A program made the position numbers and the translations under genes. 64,000 bases of DNA from Leptodontidium sp. MPI-SDFR-AT-0119. Lineage: Eukaryota; Ascomycota; Leotiomycetes; Helotiales; Leptodontidiaceae. Within the stretch, counting starts at the first letter, position 1; each line of letters starts with the position of its first letter. The stretch spans positions 2,914,001-2,978,000 of the forward strand of contig JAHLEZ010000004.1 in assembly GCA_020726505.1 (NCBI GenBank), read 5' to 3'. The notes below the pieces were generated by a model that ran no database searches, had not been told where the DNA came from, and saw nothing but the letters and a program-made list of their open reading frames with translations. This document shows positions 30,076-42,605 of this stretch, one piece after another.

Positions 30076-33000
30076 CTAATCACCGCTGTACAAATCAAAT
30101 GGCGGCGAACCTGGTCGCGGCTTGTCATGGTTGAGCCTCAAAGGAACTGGGAAATCATCATTCAAGTTCCCACCAGGCTCAGTAAACTGCTCCAGAAGAG
30201 CCCCCGTCTCTTCATCCATATCCCCATCGTACAGCACAGCTCTGCTTTGCTCCCTAGCAATATCCTCAATCTGCTCGACATCATCGCCTTCGACCTTATC
30301 GGGCCTACCAGGGTATTGGCCTCTAGCCTCCTGCCTCTCGATAATAGACTGTTCTAGTTGATCTGAAGAATCGATCAACCTATACGAGCGAGACTCCGGA
30401 TTCCTCTGTCCGATACGATGGACTCGCGCGTAACCCTGCAACTCGCGGTGGAACTCGTAGTCAGGCTCCATCATCACCACATTACACGATCGAGTCAACT
30501 GTAGACCTGCACCGATGATGCGTGTTGTACCGATGAGGAACTGGTAGTTGGCTTTTTGCTTGCGCTCTTTCTTGTGGTCTTTCGCGTCGGTGAAGGCTTC
30601 GATAATCGCTTTACGGTCGCGTGGCCGTTGGCCGGCGTAGACAATACCTACACGGCCAGATTTCCCCCTGATATGTTTCTCGATCCACTAGAATATGTCA
30701 GTCAACGCTCCATAAGTTGTAATAAATGAGTGTTTCAAACTTACCAGTTTGATGACGAAAGCGACTTGGGTGAACTCGCTCATGATAATAACCTTCTGTT
30801 CCTCGCCATTCACGTCTCTTGTCTTGTCCAACTCGGTGATGAAGTTGTACAGCCACATCATCTTCGGGCTCTTCTCCGTCATGATCTTCAGATGTTTATA
30901 GTATGGATTACGCTTCTCATCAACCCCCCTGAATTTCTTCAGCTCCTCGACCGTCAAGTCAAGATGATCAGGGTGATGTGTCGCCCCCAGAACCGAAAGG
31001 TAAGGGAAAGTGGCAAACATTCGCTGCTTATACCTAAGTCTTGCCTCGGTGTTAAAGGAGAACTTGACCGGCATCTTCTCGGTGGTTGTAGGGTTTCCAC
31101 TCTTCCACTCTTTTCTGAGTTCACCGAGTCTGTCTTCGATCTCAGAATCGATGAGCCATCGGAATTGATCGATCTTGTTGTCGTACTCGGGATTGTGTGC
31201 GAGGATGACGTCTTGGTGGACGTGCGGCTTGAGTTTGATCAGAGGATGTCCGAACCAAGCCGTATCTGTGGTTCGTCTGATCATCAGCATCGTGAGGAAA
31301 GGCTTGAAGCGCAGGTAGAAATCTTGGAAAATGATCTGGTTTCCAGTACCTGTCTTGACTTCGTGCTCGAACTCTAGGCAGATATTGTTGAGTGTCTTCC
31401 AGCAGTACCTCCACAGCTCGGAATCTTGCTCTTGTTCAAGACCAGTCGTGGTTTTATCAGTGCGGTCGCGCTTTGGCCAGAGGCTTTCAATAGCCCACAG
31501 AATACCTTCGATAGATCTTGGTGTTGCTGTGAGCGGTGTTCCGGAGTATCCCCAGACGAATGGTCGACCAGATCTGGGGAGCCCGGCGAGGATTCCTGAG
31601 CTGCCTTTGTTCCTCTGCCACTCTTCATGGCATTCATCAATCATCGCGATACCATAGACCACACCTGGGGTTTTACCCTTGTACAGATCCTCGACACCGT
31701 TCTTGTCTTCTGGCATAACCTGAGTCTTGTATTCGAACTTCGTAGCCCAAGTCTTGTTGTAATGATCCCTAGTCGTGACAACTAGGATTCGTTCTTGGCC
31801 GACTTGAGCTTGATCAGGATAGAAATGGCCATGGCTATTGCGTGCCGATTGTCTGAAGTTGATCCTGTTGGCTTGGACTCTTCTCACAACCGCAGAGTGC
31901 CGTCCATCGCGAGTATCCAGCTTCCCATCGACAGTCTGCATATTAGTTCCGTCATGTGCGATGACCAGCGACATCTGCAGCATCTTTTCCATGACATCCA
32001 CGTGAGTATCCCATTGCTCCACCCACGTTGGAACCAAAGAAGGGGGAACAATTGCCAATCGAACACCAGGCTTGGCACTGAGTGCGGCCGTGATTGGCGA
32101 AGCACAAGGACAAGCGATCCAGCCTGGGCCCAAATACCCCTGTCTTGGACATACAGCCTTCGGTCCAGCTTCTCCGGGCTGCAAATGTGTTCTATCCTTG
32201 GGGTCACTCTGCTTTCTGGATTTCTCAACCTGTTCCCAGAGGAAGGCGAGCTGTCGCTCAACAACAATGTAAGCGAGGAACGAAAGTGTTTTGCCAAGTC
32301 CCATCTCGTCAGCAACAAACCCTCCACCGATTGTTCTGGAGTTCTTCATTTGCCAATATACACCATAAGCTTGGTACTGGTAGATTGGAGTTTTGAGACC
32401 CGCGATCGTCACTCTTTGGTCCACGGATGTTTTGGTTGGGTTTATCTGGAAGAGCTCGCAACATGCTTCCCATGGCCCATTCAACACCGGAATAGGGTTG
32501 TCTACATGACTATACATCTGGGTCAATTCAGGAAGATTCTGCATCTTTTGGAATCTGGAAAATATCAGTATTATTCAGCATCTAAGATTGTTCAAACGAG
32601 TACTTACTGCTCAACCATGTAGTCTCCAGGGGTCTTTGACTCCTCGTCATCACAGGATTCCCCCTCGTCAATCTCCTGCGCCCCCAGGCTCTTCTCGATT
32701 GGCTTGCAAAGCTCAGCTGGAGAGTCTACATACTCATCACCGCCTCGTCTGTACGTGAGTCTCTTCTCTTCGGTATATAGACCTGGGTATCGCTTGTCCT
32801 GAGCATCAAACCGATCAATCTTTGACGAAAGGCGTGGATTGGGACCTTTCACAAGACCGAACGTTTTCTTTTTAGCCGGCTCGACAACGACTTTAGTGTC
32901 TTTGATCGTAGTCGCAATGCGCGCAGGGCTTGAAGAAGTAGATTTCCGGGGATTGTCTGGTCCAGGAGGTGTCAGCGAGCGTCGAGGCTCCGGTTGCTGG

Positions 33001-34988
33001 TCAATAATCTCCTCAACATCGCTCGCAAAATCCCCTGTAGCTGGCGGTCTAGGCAACTTGGGTGTCAACAACTGCGAGACTCGCTTCTTCGCCCCAGTAA
33101 TTGCGGCTCCCACGATAGATAGCTTTTTAGGCTTTAATGGAGATCGGCGAGTGTGGTCTTCAGGATTCGTGAGAGTATCCCATCCTTCTCGCTCTACCCT
33201 ACGACTGGGCATTCTAGATGGTCCGGCTTGTGGAGTTACGACTTTTGGGGTCCTTTTGGCTTCGACTGGTCTCAAGAATGGACCGTGAAAGGACGTATTT
33301 AGGCGTTCGTCTTCGCCTTTGGAACCATCATAAGAGGGACCAGGTTGCCTAAATCTGCTAGTTCCACCCCGCTTGATGTCTACTTTCCTGGGAGGAGAAC
33401 TTTTCGGCCCAAGATTGTTTGGATTCTTGACCGGAAGGCGATCAGGGGTTGGATTATCTTGGTTGCCTATTTGCCATGCCTTCTTGGCTTGTTTGGAGAC
33501 TGGCGGAGGGTTGTGCGTTCGCGGTGGTTTTGAAATTCGAGTTGCCGGGGTAGCTGGCAGAGGTGGACTCAGTCCACCCCCTTTTCTCAAAAATGGCTTT
33601 TTTGCTACTGGCTCCGATTTGGGCGAAGATTTGGCCCGTGTTTTGGTTGCTGGCGATTTGGTAGTTGCTGAAGTTGCTTCTGGGCGTGAGGAGGTTGCAT
33701 TTTGGAGCTTCTTCGTAGCCGCTGGTGCCCGTAGGGTGGCAAACTCTGGAGCGTGTAATATTTCCAGTGCCTTGTCAGAAAATCGTGCCTTTCCGCCAGG
33801 TATCAATGGAAGTGGTTTATTCGTATCTGAGACTGTTGATCTTGCACCCACATTGATGGTTTCAATTGCGCTTCTTCTGGCTTGTTCTGCTGCTGTTGTA
33901 TCTGGCGAACTCCGAGTCTTCTTTTGTCGTGCTCGTTCGCCGAAACTCAAGTCTGCTATTTGTTGAGCGGTAGGGCCAGTGGGAAGAGGCGGAAGCGGTA
34001 CCATCGGAGCAGGACTTGGGGGTGGTGACATCCACCTGGAACTTGACGCTCCTAATCTCCCCCTATGTATCTGCTCAACTGACACACGAAGTTGGGTTGC
34101 AATACCAGGGGAGCCCGGCGAAGTGGCCCCAGATATGCATGCGTCCAGTCTAGCGCCTCTCTCAGAGGCGCTCTCTTTGCGATGAATGAATTCCAGTACA
34201 GTCTTGTCTCCATGCGACTTATACAGATGTTCCAGCGCCCTTTCAAATCCTTCCTGGCTCGCTATGGACCTGAAGCGATCTTCTTCGTTGGTATACCCGA
34301 CAGTTCCACGACGAAGCTTAACAAGCGGCAGGCTAGCATCTCGATTGAGAACACGTTCGAACTCGCCGATAAAGATGAGATATGAATAACTCGAAAATTC
34401 GTCGGCGGGACTTCCTGGAAGAAGACATCGTTTGACGGGGAGATCAGCAACCTGTTGAGCCTTCTCATCTTTCTGGTTGAGCAATTCGATCCGACATATC
34501 ATATCTTTAAATGGGATGTGAGTTTTGGGGCTGTTTGACCGTGGAGAAATATCTTCGCTGAGTAAGGGTCTGGCAGAAACGACACTCCGAGGTTTCTCGC
34601 CACCGCGAGTATTGACGTTCTGTGAAGCAAGTTTGGCTAGTTTGCTTTTCCAAATTATTTTAATGATATGCTCGCACCACAACGTGGTGAACCAAGTTGG
34701 AACTTCTGGTAGGTGTTCCGAAAGCCACTCTACAGGTTCGACTATGGCTTTGAACAATACAGTGAGAGCTACAGGATCCCCTAGATCATCGTAGTCTGCC
34801 AAGCTCGACTCTTCGAATGCGACTTTGACTAGTTCCTCGATGAGTTCCATTTGAGCATTGCTGACCCTAAGGCCCTTTCTGAAATTGCTCAGATCGGATT
34901 CTCCTGGCTTTGGCTTGAGCTTGCTGAAAACGGCATCCCGTTCTCCTTGTTTATAGAGCTTTCTGAGATCGGCTTTGTTTTTCGTCAT
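30076..34988 (-). CDS. Large SNF2-family ATPase/helicase
   Basis: Three exons, 34988-32608, 32554-30745 and 30687-30076, with introns of 53 and 57 nt (both GTAAGT donors, in frame); 1,600 residues. Residues 1-330 are helical and unassigned. Residues 330-790 are disordered, rich in Ser, Pro, Lys and Arg. The ATPase core begins near 850: Walker A is ADEMGLGKT (about 876-883), the Walker B box is IDECHEEW (about 1100, a DECH variant) and motif III is WGYSGTPLTATPR. Lobe 2 carries KVIIMSEFTQVAFVIKL, GTTRIIGAGLQLT and the arginine finger motif VI GYARVHRIGQ. SNF2 proteins move or remodel nucleosomes or other DNA complexes. The subfamily is not clear; no bromo-, chromo-, RING or HIRAN domain is seen. 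The frame is intact. Confidence 0.9.
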
Positions 34989-36789
34989 CTTGGCAGCTCT
35001 ATGCTTGAAAATACGATGATCTGTATTTTTAGAGATAGCAGTGGTGATAATTCAACGATTATCCTCGACTCCTGAGCAGAGAGAGTTTCAGGTGTCTGTT
35101 AATATATAGAAATAATGAACGGACTTTTGACATCAAAGAAGCACACGTCACTCATTAAATTGCCTCCACTTGGCTTTGTTATTTTCCCCAGTACTTCTTT
35201 GCCACATTGTAGGGCCCCTTATTTGGCCGCGATAGATGAAAGAACATCACAATAGGATGGCTCTCGACGCCTGATAAGGCTACTCGCTAAACAAAGAACA
35301 ATTTTCACGTGATTGAAGCATTGTACTGATGGTTGCGGGCTCAAATATTGAACAAAGAGAAATTCACCGAGGTGGCATAACTTCTAGAGAACAAGTGCAC
35401 ATAAATAGGAACAAGAGCTCGAGGATGGATTTGAACGCATTAGTAAGCTAGAAACAAAAAAGAGTTGAAATCAAGGCCAAAATAAATCACAAATACAAAG
35501 AAAAGTGAAATCTCGCAGCGACGCGGGTGACAACGACACTCTCTTGGTTGCTCATGAGTTGAGCTCATTAGAGTTTGTCTGTGAGAACGTGTGCAGATCA
35601 GCAAGTCAAAAAGCCACTGTACTGATATACTTTCAAGTTCCCACACTTGCCAGACGAGAACGAGGGCTGGCTGGCAGCCCTCCCTATTTCCCTTGAAAAT
35701 CCATCCCGTCTTCCTCTCTCGAAGATGACTCCTCCGCATAATCCTTGAGCTCCAAAATCGTATAACCAGGCCTCGATTGGTCCAAAACAGCCCTCATATC
35801 ACTTGAAAATCTGCCGTTGTCCCTGAACGAACTCTTACACACAAACCGTCAGAGAGCACGCACCAGCATATAAGCTCTCGATAGAATACAGCCCCTCTCT
35901 GATATGCAGTGCAACATGATGCATTAAATTATCGATCGAACAAAAGGACAGGTGCGTAGAGAGAGATGCCCGTTTTCGCTCTGAAGTGAAATTGAACCAT
36001 GATGCTTGGTTGCACAGTAGGCCGGCAACGAGTATGGGACCTCTGTCTTCGATTTGCAGTGGTTGTACTTGAACTTTGGCGTGGCCATGCTGAATGCAGC
36101 GAGCTGTCCAACCGTGAGATAAACGCACGTCAGATCAGGTGTTTGTTAAGACTTACTCGATTCAGGGACTGGTTGATGAAAGGAAGCTTCTCGATTCTAC
36201 CAAGTCAGTTGGAAAAGGAGAATGAAATGGCATGCGAAGCAAAAGACTAGAAACTTCCTAGTCGATCTCCTTTGACGTAAACAAAGTCTTGGGTGGCTTA
36301 AAAAGGACGCTGTCATTACCTTAGCTACTGAACGAGGCTGTCTTATTCGACATGTGGCATGAGCTGAACACTAATCAATTGGTCGTCTTTCTGTTGGTAC
36401 CTGAGACTTCTCGCCCATTTGTTTCGCACTCGCGCATTCTCACAGCCTCGAGGAGTCGGAGCGAGGACTAAGTGGAATCGCTCCTCTTTTATCTTCAAGC
36501 CTCGACGACGAAAAAAAATTAAATGACAATCGTAGGAGTAATGACAACAACTAGCGAAACGATAGGAATGGCCTCACGGAAGCATCCGCCTCGCTCATGC
36601 AGAGAACCGGGGACTTGAAACGAATGGCGAGAGCGAGGGAGAGCATAGGATGTCATCGAGTGGGTTTGGGGAATCATTCCGCTTGGGAAGAAGAGCATGG
36701 AAAGAGGTGGAGCCACTTGTCAACTCCTACTTGGGAATCCGTTGTGGGGTGGTGGTATCTGATATTTTTATCTTTGCCCAAGCGGGTAT
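34989..36789. other. 1.8-kb gene-free stretch
   Basis: Between the SNF2 start and the end of the auxilin-like gene. It should contain the SNF2 promoter. Open frames are short and none shows a domain, signal peptide or coherent splice structure. Confidence 0.5.
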
Positions 36790-39623
36790 CTACATTCCGT
36801 TCTGCTTTTTGAATGAGTCCCAGCTCTCATTCAGCGCGGCAAAGACCAGAGCTGCGATCATCTTGACCTCGGTCGAGGCATCTTGTGGTAACTGTACCTC
36901 ATTAGCACATCTCGCATCGAAAAAGTCATGAACATTTCACGCCCAGTGCAATTAAACGGACGAAAGAAAAGGAGAAATCTTACCTTATCCGGATGCGTTT
37001 TCCCGATCGCCTTCATGTAATGGATCTTGACCTTGTTATTCAAAACCAACTCATGCAAGCCGACTTTCTTCCATCCACTGCCTTCCCACATGACATTCTC
37101 TAGACTGCCAATTAGCGCGCGAAGATTGTCCTCTTTACCATTCTTCCACGCGCCGATCCTGGCTTCGACTTGGTCACTCAGAGCGAACTTCTCGTCATCC
37201 GCCTTCTCAGCATTGGCATTCGCTTCTCGTAATCTCTTTACAGCAGCCGAGTCACCACCACTAGGGCCAAGATCTGACAGGGCAGACGGGCGTGGCGCTG
37301 GTCTAGGCGCCGCTTTAGGCGTTGCTGTTCTTGATGGTGGCGGTTTGGGTGCAAGGGCTTTCTCGCACCGAGTGCGGCCTTGGATGGCAGTTGAAGCTCC
37401 AACTCCATGCTCGACGCACATCTTCCAGACATCGCCTGCGTCTTTCCAACGCTCCATCTGCTCAAGTGCTTCTGCTTTGCGCATCAGGGCTTTGCCATAG
37501 AACTCCTTCATATCCTTTGAACCATTACCCTCACCAGGCCCAAGATCGATGGTCTCGCCATCACCGCGGGAGAGGCCGATGAGAGCCAGTGCTGTATCGG
37601 AGTCGCTTACAGCAGATTTTGGTACACCGGTTTTGAGACTGGTTAAGGCCCGGTTGCATAGCAGGATTATGGTGATGGGATGAGATTGTGGGAGCGCAGA
37701 TAGAGATGAGGTGTATGATTGGTGAGCGGATGCATAGTCGCCGCGCTTGAAGTGTGCGGTTCCTGCTAAGCGATGTTGATTCGAGTTCGCTAGAGCGGTT
37801 GGAGAGAGGGATGGAACTTGTCTTGTCGGGGCTTTGGGACGAGTGGGTATTGGTGTTGATGGCTTTGATGGGACAGGAGATGGTCTTTGCGATGTTCGAG
37901 CTTGTTGCACTACAGTCGGTTTTGGTGGTGCAGGGGAGGAGAAAAGGTCGACTTCTGGCTCAGGTGGGGGTTGTGGTGTAGCCTTCTTCCGCCGGGAGGG
38001 GCTGACATATGCCTGAGCCGATTGCTCTTCAATGGCCTGTTTTGTGATTCGTGACCTTGGATCTGGCGTGGGTGCAGTTTGTTGCCATCGAGGTGCTGCC
38101 CGGTCAGGTGGTGGTTTTGGCATCGCCGGTGACTGATCACGTGAAGAATTCGAGCTCGACTGGAATCGTGGCTCCGGGGCTTTGGCTTTCCTTGGTGGAG
38201 GTCTCCCACCACCTTCCAACATGAGAGCCTCATCTGTAACATCAGGGGTAGGCTGAGGTTTTCTGCCCCTCCCTTCTGCCACTGCTCTCCGCTCAGATTG
38301 CTCTCGCTCTGCTGCTTCTCGCATCCATTTCGGTTGACTTGGATCTGCCTCTTGCTGGAATTCGTTCATAGCTTTCGCTACTTTCTTCTGAGACGTTTTC
38401 CATAATGAATTCGCTGTCTTAAAGAGGTTATTGCCCATAGCAGCTGCCGCTTTCGTGATATCAGTTTCTCCATTCGGCGATCGATTATCTTCCCGTCGAG
38501 ATTGAGATGGATCTCGACTTTCTTCCCTCATCCACGCAGGACTGTCTCGTCTCCCCGTATCCCTCGACGGCTCTCGCCTATCACCATTCGAAGAACCGTT
38601 CCGACTCGATTCCCTTCCCCCTTGTTGTTTCTGCTTCGCTTGTCTATGTGCATCGTTCAAAATCCAACCCACTGCAGCCTGAACATCAAGACCAGAACCA
38701 CTTTCTGTCAAAGCCCTCCTTGATTGTTCCGCCGAAAACCCCATGTCTACCAATTCAGCTACTGCTTTGTCCCAAGGGTCATCCGATTCAGGCTCCGGTT
38801 CTGGCTCGGGCGCAACCTTCTTCGGTGGACTCGCCCTCCTGACCTCTTCAACTGGCTTCCCTAGATCCCCTAGAAAGTCATCATCGTCCCCAATTGTCGG
38901 TATAGGTGCAGGAACGTTCATGAGCTTTGTTCCCAGCCCAAACGGATCATCATCGTCGCCCAAATTCCCTGGTTGTTCCCAAGCATTTGGCTGCGTCAAG
39001 TCCAGCGGTTTCTTCGCCGCAAAACCAGGCGTATTCCGTCCGCTACTCTGTGTCGAAGGTGGAGGGTAATGGCTCGATTTGTCAACTGGCGCTTCTGCAT
39101 TGAACGCAGCAAATAAATCATCATCTCCGCCACTCGGGGGGTTCTTCGTGCCATCCGTCGCTGGAGAACTCGCACGCGCAAAGCTCGAGGGAAGCGGCTT
39201 GAAAGCGGGAGTCGTGCTTCGAGATGTAGATGCTATGGGCGGTGTGCCAGCGCCTAGACTATCCCAAGACTGCCCGCCTCCGAATTGCGCATCGTATTGC
39301 CTCCTCTTCTCCTCCTCCGCCTTTCTCTTCTCTGCCTGTAGTTTCTCCTGCTGCTGCTGTAGAGTAAGAGTATTCGTCTTGCTGGAGCCGAAGGACACAA
39401 GATTCGAGAAGCTGTCTGGGGTTGAGGATTTCGGGGGCGCAAAGGGCTTTGGAGGGGCTTTGAAGGCGCCAGAACCTTGGGCTGAAAGAGGTGTATTTCG
39501 ACCAGACAGTTGGGGAGGTGGTGTTGGGCGCAGAGCAGGATAGTAGTTTCCTGTTCCCTGGGGGGGCTTTGTTGTGTTCGTGTTGGAAGGGGAAGACCAG
39601 TCGAGCCCGTTCAGATCATCCAT
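36790..39623 (-). CDS. SWA2: Auxilin-like J-domain protein (Swa2 type): UBA, TPR and J domains
   Basis: Two exons, 39623-36984 and 36891-36790, with a 92-nt intron (GTAAGA donor, GTACAG acceptor); 913 residues. The first part is disordered, with acidic DDLFAAF, DDPFGLG and DDFLGDL clusters of the clathrin/adaptor-binding kind. A UBA domain covers about 275-320 (AVAELVDMGFSAEQSRRAL ... GWILNDA). TPR-like helices lie near 635-760 (HRLAGTAHFKRGDYASAHQSYTSSL). The C-terminal auxilin J domain has the HPD triad in AIGKTHPDK right at the intron. The second exon adds the conserved end, from LPQDASTEVKMIAAL to FKKQNGM. Swa2/auxilin recruits Hsp70 to strip clathrin from vesicles. Domain order matches yeast Swa2. 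It is divergent from the small membrane-protein gene at 40035. Confidence 0.92.
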
Positions 39624-40034
39624 TGTTGGGGTGGGGTGGGTATTTTGTGCATTTAAAGATTGTATGATTTGGGCATGAAGTCATTGAAAGCTAGTCGGCG
39701 AAGAGTGAGTGACTGTTGGAGATATCGTAAAGTGCTGTTTTTGGATGTTAGTAAAACACCATACAGATAGCTGAACCGGTCGTCGTGTTATTCCGCTCCG
39801 GTCTCAATACAGCCTGAGATCACGTGGGAATTCAATTTCGATGTTTTGATTTCTGGGATTTCAATACCAAGAGCCTACAACATACCTTTTAGTCGGGCCA
39901 TTTCAATCATTTCACCTTTTCTGTCCATAATCAGTAGCTGTTCCACAGTCAACAGGCAGTTGCTCTCGAACCAGCAAGTGAAGCCATCAACACTGCCAAG
40001 GAGAAGCCAGAAATCTCAATCACCGGCTTTGGAG

Positions 40035-40402
40035 ATGGACATAGATTCAACATTCAGAGAGAAATTCCTCGTAGGCGACCTCAAAGCGATCATATATGGC
40101 TTTTCAATATTGACACGTCCTAGGAACGAGTCCCACTATTTCTCCAAGATCCATCCATCTGGGTCCCTCTCATCGTGGGCTTCTACGTGCTCATCCTCGG
40201 CCTATGTCTCACAGGCGCATTAAAGAGACAGAAAGTATCGATTAGAGAGCTCCGGAGAGAACAGAGTAGCATGTTCTCTATGCTGGACGAGGAGAGCGAG
40301 GATGATGTACCTGTCAAGCAAACGATTTCTGGGAAGGGGAAGCAACGAGCGGGAAAGAAAGGGGTTGATGTGAGGGAGTGGGAAAATCTTGGCTGTCGAT
40401 GA
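40035..40402 (+). CDS. Small single-span membrane protein
   Basis: Two exons, 40035-40070 and 40124-40402, with a 53-nt intron (GTAGGC donor, CCTAG acceptor); 104 residues. The start MDIDSTFREKFLERVP leads to one membrane span (IWVPLIVGFYVLILGLCLTGAL). A basic-acidic soluble tail follows (QKVSIRELRREQSSMF, then DEESEDDVP and Lys-rich residues) and ends REWENLGCR. Without splicing the frame is broken by TAG at 40121-40123, which is the acceptor. The compact single-span design suggests an ER or mitochondrial small subunit; no family is recognised. It shares a 411-bp divergent promoter with the auxilin-like gene. Confidence 0.65.
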
Positions 40403-40762
40403 TCTAATGGCTTTGTACGAGACCAAATTCGTTTGTCTGATTCAGAGGATCGGAGGGAGAGCCCTTGTGGGGAGGATTGGCATATATGATGCATGACTGA
40501 AGTCCTCATATTCAGTCACGTGGGGCATTTATCCCAAACAAAATAGAGTTTCCGGCACCTTTTTTGTTCATCTCATGATCCGGGTCGTCGCGTTAAATCC
40601 ACACACCAATCGAAACTCAGATAAACGATGCAAGTGGTTGTGTTATCTGCCGTTATGCGAATTTATCCGGGTGGTATATAGCCTCCTCTGCCCCTCCCGC
40701 TTCTCCATTCTGTCCTTTTCCCTTTCCCAGGATTTTCTTCAACCTCACATCACATAATCAAA

Positions 40763-41085
40763 ATGGCTCCTCCTCAACCAAGCCTTAATCCTCCCATGGT
40801 CCTCCCTTCGCTCCCTAAATCGGCGGAGTTGAAGTTGGCCGCGAAATCCGTATCAGTAAGTTCGGACGTGTTCCTAGTTCCTGTCATTGGACTGACTGAC
40901 CGAATTAGGATTCTTGGGTCGCAGCAGTAGGAAGGGGGCCACGACATGCACCAGCTGTCTTCTTCGTCGCCATCATTTTGGGATTGGTCTCGTGGTATGT
41001 GAGGAGGATACGAGGGCAAAAGAGCTCCAAGAGCTTCGAGGACGTAGGGAGACAGTGGTCGAAGAGGAAAATGCGGTCGGACTAA
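40763..41085 (+). CDS. Small tail-anchored-like membrane protein
   Basis: Two exons, 40763-40855 and 40909-41085, with a 53-nt intron (GTAAGT donor, CTGAC branch, ATTAG acceptor); 89 residues. It begins MAPPQPSLNPPMVLPSLP, continues with KSAELKLAAKSVSDSWVAAV, has a single span (APAVFFVAIILGLVSWYV) and a strongly basic C-terminal tail (RRIRGQKSSKS ... WSKRKMRSD). The ATG context (ATCAAAATGGC) and the CT-rich leader are good. The gene would be missed if the intron were not removed. The basic tail after the span would face the cytosol or matrix. The family is unknown to me. Confidence 0.65.
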
Positions 41086-42358
41086 ATGGCAGGAATTGGC
41101 GTTCCGGGGAAGGGGTCATATTTAAACATATGAGCATGAAATCTACCTTGAATGAATTCATTGAGTTGTCAATATTCTATCTTTCAAAATATTCTGTGTA
41201 AAGTGCGCGAAATGCATCCGCCCTCTGCGAGTTCTTTCCGTCGGGAATTTCGTGCCTTCAAACCGAAAAGCCTCAATATCTGCATGTCATCTGACCTTGA
41301 ACATATTTCTACCAACCACGGAAACACAACAAGACTTCAGAGAACTATGATTGAGTCTTTTCCCCTTACTTTTTTGACATTGTTGCTTGTTTAGACCGAT
41401 CGATGGAACTACGTTTTTCCAGGCCACTTTCTGGGGAACGGCTCGCTTAAACCATGTTTTCATGACATTCTTCTGAGCCTCTCAGTATCTGGTTTCCGTA
41501 ACTATTTCTGAAATCTTGCTACTAAATCGTTAACTCCGATTGAGATCTGACTCTCCTCCACTCACGGTTTTCTTGTAGTCGGTCTGTATTCCATAGCTGA
41601 AATTTATCAAACCAACAACCAAAATCCTAGAACCCTATTACCCAAGTCCGAAAGTCTAAATCAACCTCGATGTCTATTTCCATCCTGGTTCTCTCTTTCC
41701 CCACAAAACCGATTCTGTCCGCTATGTCAATTAATCAAGAAGCATTCGTAAAACCGCTGTGCGTGTGTTCGATACCGCGAGGCAAGTGTGCCTAAGAATG
41801 CGAGTCCTTCAAACGAAACCTTGACTCTAAAACCATAACTCCATGAGATCCGATCAACACGTAGATCAGCCAACGATTAGATGAAACAAACTCGACTTTG
41901 CTAGTACACCTACAATTCATTATCCGACACTACTCAAAACTTCTAGATGACAGTGACTCGCAGTTCTTCTTGTGAGTAAGGTCCCTCCCTAGATCAGATG
42001 TAGCGTAAATCAACAGACCCGAACACCAATCGCCTCAAATTCCGAGCTGGTTCCTGATTCTAACATCGTCTATACTTGAATCGAAAACTCATTTCAACTC
42101 TGGACAAACCTTCTCGAGCCAAGCTTAGTACGGTAAACCGGGACAATTCTGTAGTCTTGTTACTAATCATGTGTGTATGTGTACATATCGAGTGTATAGA
42201 CTGTATATAAACCCTTTCCCCACTCCAATGAACTCACTAATCTGCTCCCCACAACCACAACCATTGCTCTTCACCCTTCACGAATACAATCCCAACCTCT
42301 CCTCCACCATTCAAACAAGCACCTCAAGGTCCAATCCATCCATCTCACACAACTAAAA
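41086..42358. other. 1.3-kb intergenic stretch upstream of the secreted peptide gene
   Basis: No gene is supported. It holds the 3' end of the membrane-protein gene and, near its right end, a TATATAAA box at 42204-42211 and a CT-rich leader that belong to the next gene. Confidence 0.5.
42204..42211 (+). promoter_or_regulatory. TATA box of the cysteine-rich peptide gene
   Basis: TATATAAA stands 148 bases before the ATG at 42359 and is followed by a pyrimidine-rich leader (CCACAACCACAACC, CCTCTCCTCC). This is nearly the same layout as at the hydrolase gene at 1659. Confidence 0.5.
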
Positions 42359-42605
42359 ATGCGCCCCAACATATTCAAATTCGCTCTCGCAGCCTTATTC
42401 GCCAGCCAAGTGATAGCTCAATCATGCTCGCAGACAGGACCATACGAATGCGACCAATCCCGCTGTAAAATAAATCAAGAATCGTACTGCCAGTAAGTTC
42501 TAACTCGCACTTTCATCTTTAACTTCATGGTTATTTCGGAGGTGTATCTGACGTCTTCGAATCCACAGTCTTCCCGGTGGCTATTGCGAGTGTCTTGACT
42601 ACTGA
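42359..42605 (+). CDS. Small secreted cysteine-rich peptide (effector- or defensin-like)
   Basis: Two exons, 42359-42492 and 42569-42605, with a 76-nt intron (GTAAGT donor, CCACAG acceptor, in frame); 56 residues. Residues 1-20 form a clear signal peptide: basic start MRPNIFK, hydrophobic FALAALFASQV, and the cleavage-like site IA-QS. The mature part is about 36 residues with six cysteines at 23, 31, 36, 44, 51 and 53. The spacing is C-x7-C-x4-C-x7-C-x6-C-x-C, ending GGYCECLDY, which would form three disulfides. The last CxC and the general plan recall small disulfide-knotted defensin-like peptides, but the x4 spacing is not the classic CxxxC. Such genes are typical of fungal effectors or antimicrobial peptides; function is inferred from form only. 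Confidence 0.8.

Noticed and set aside
33373..33966. 197-codon frame opposite the SNF2 gene
   Set aside because: It mirrors the low-complexity Ser/Pro/Lys region of the SNF2 protein and has no features of its own.
38743..39543. Long plus-strand frames opposite the auxilin-like gene
   Set aside because: They are Ser/Gly/Phe-rich shadows of the disordered coding region on the other strand.
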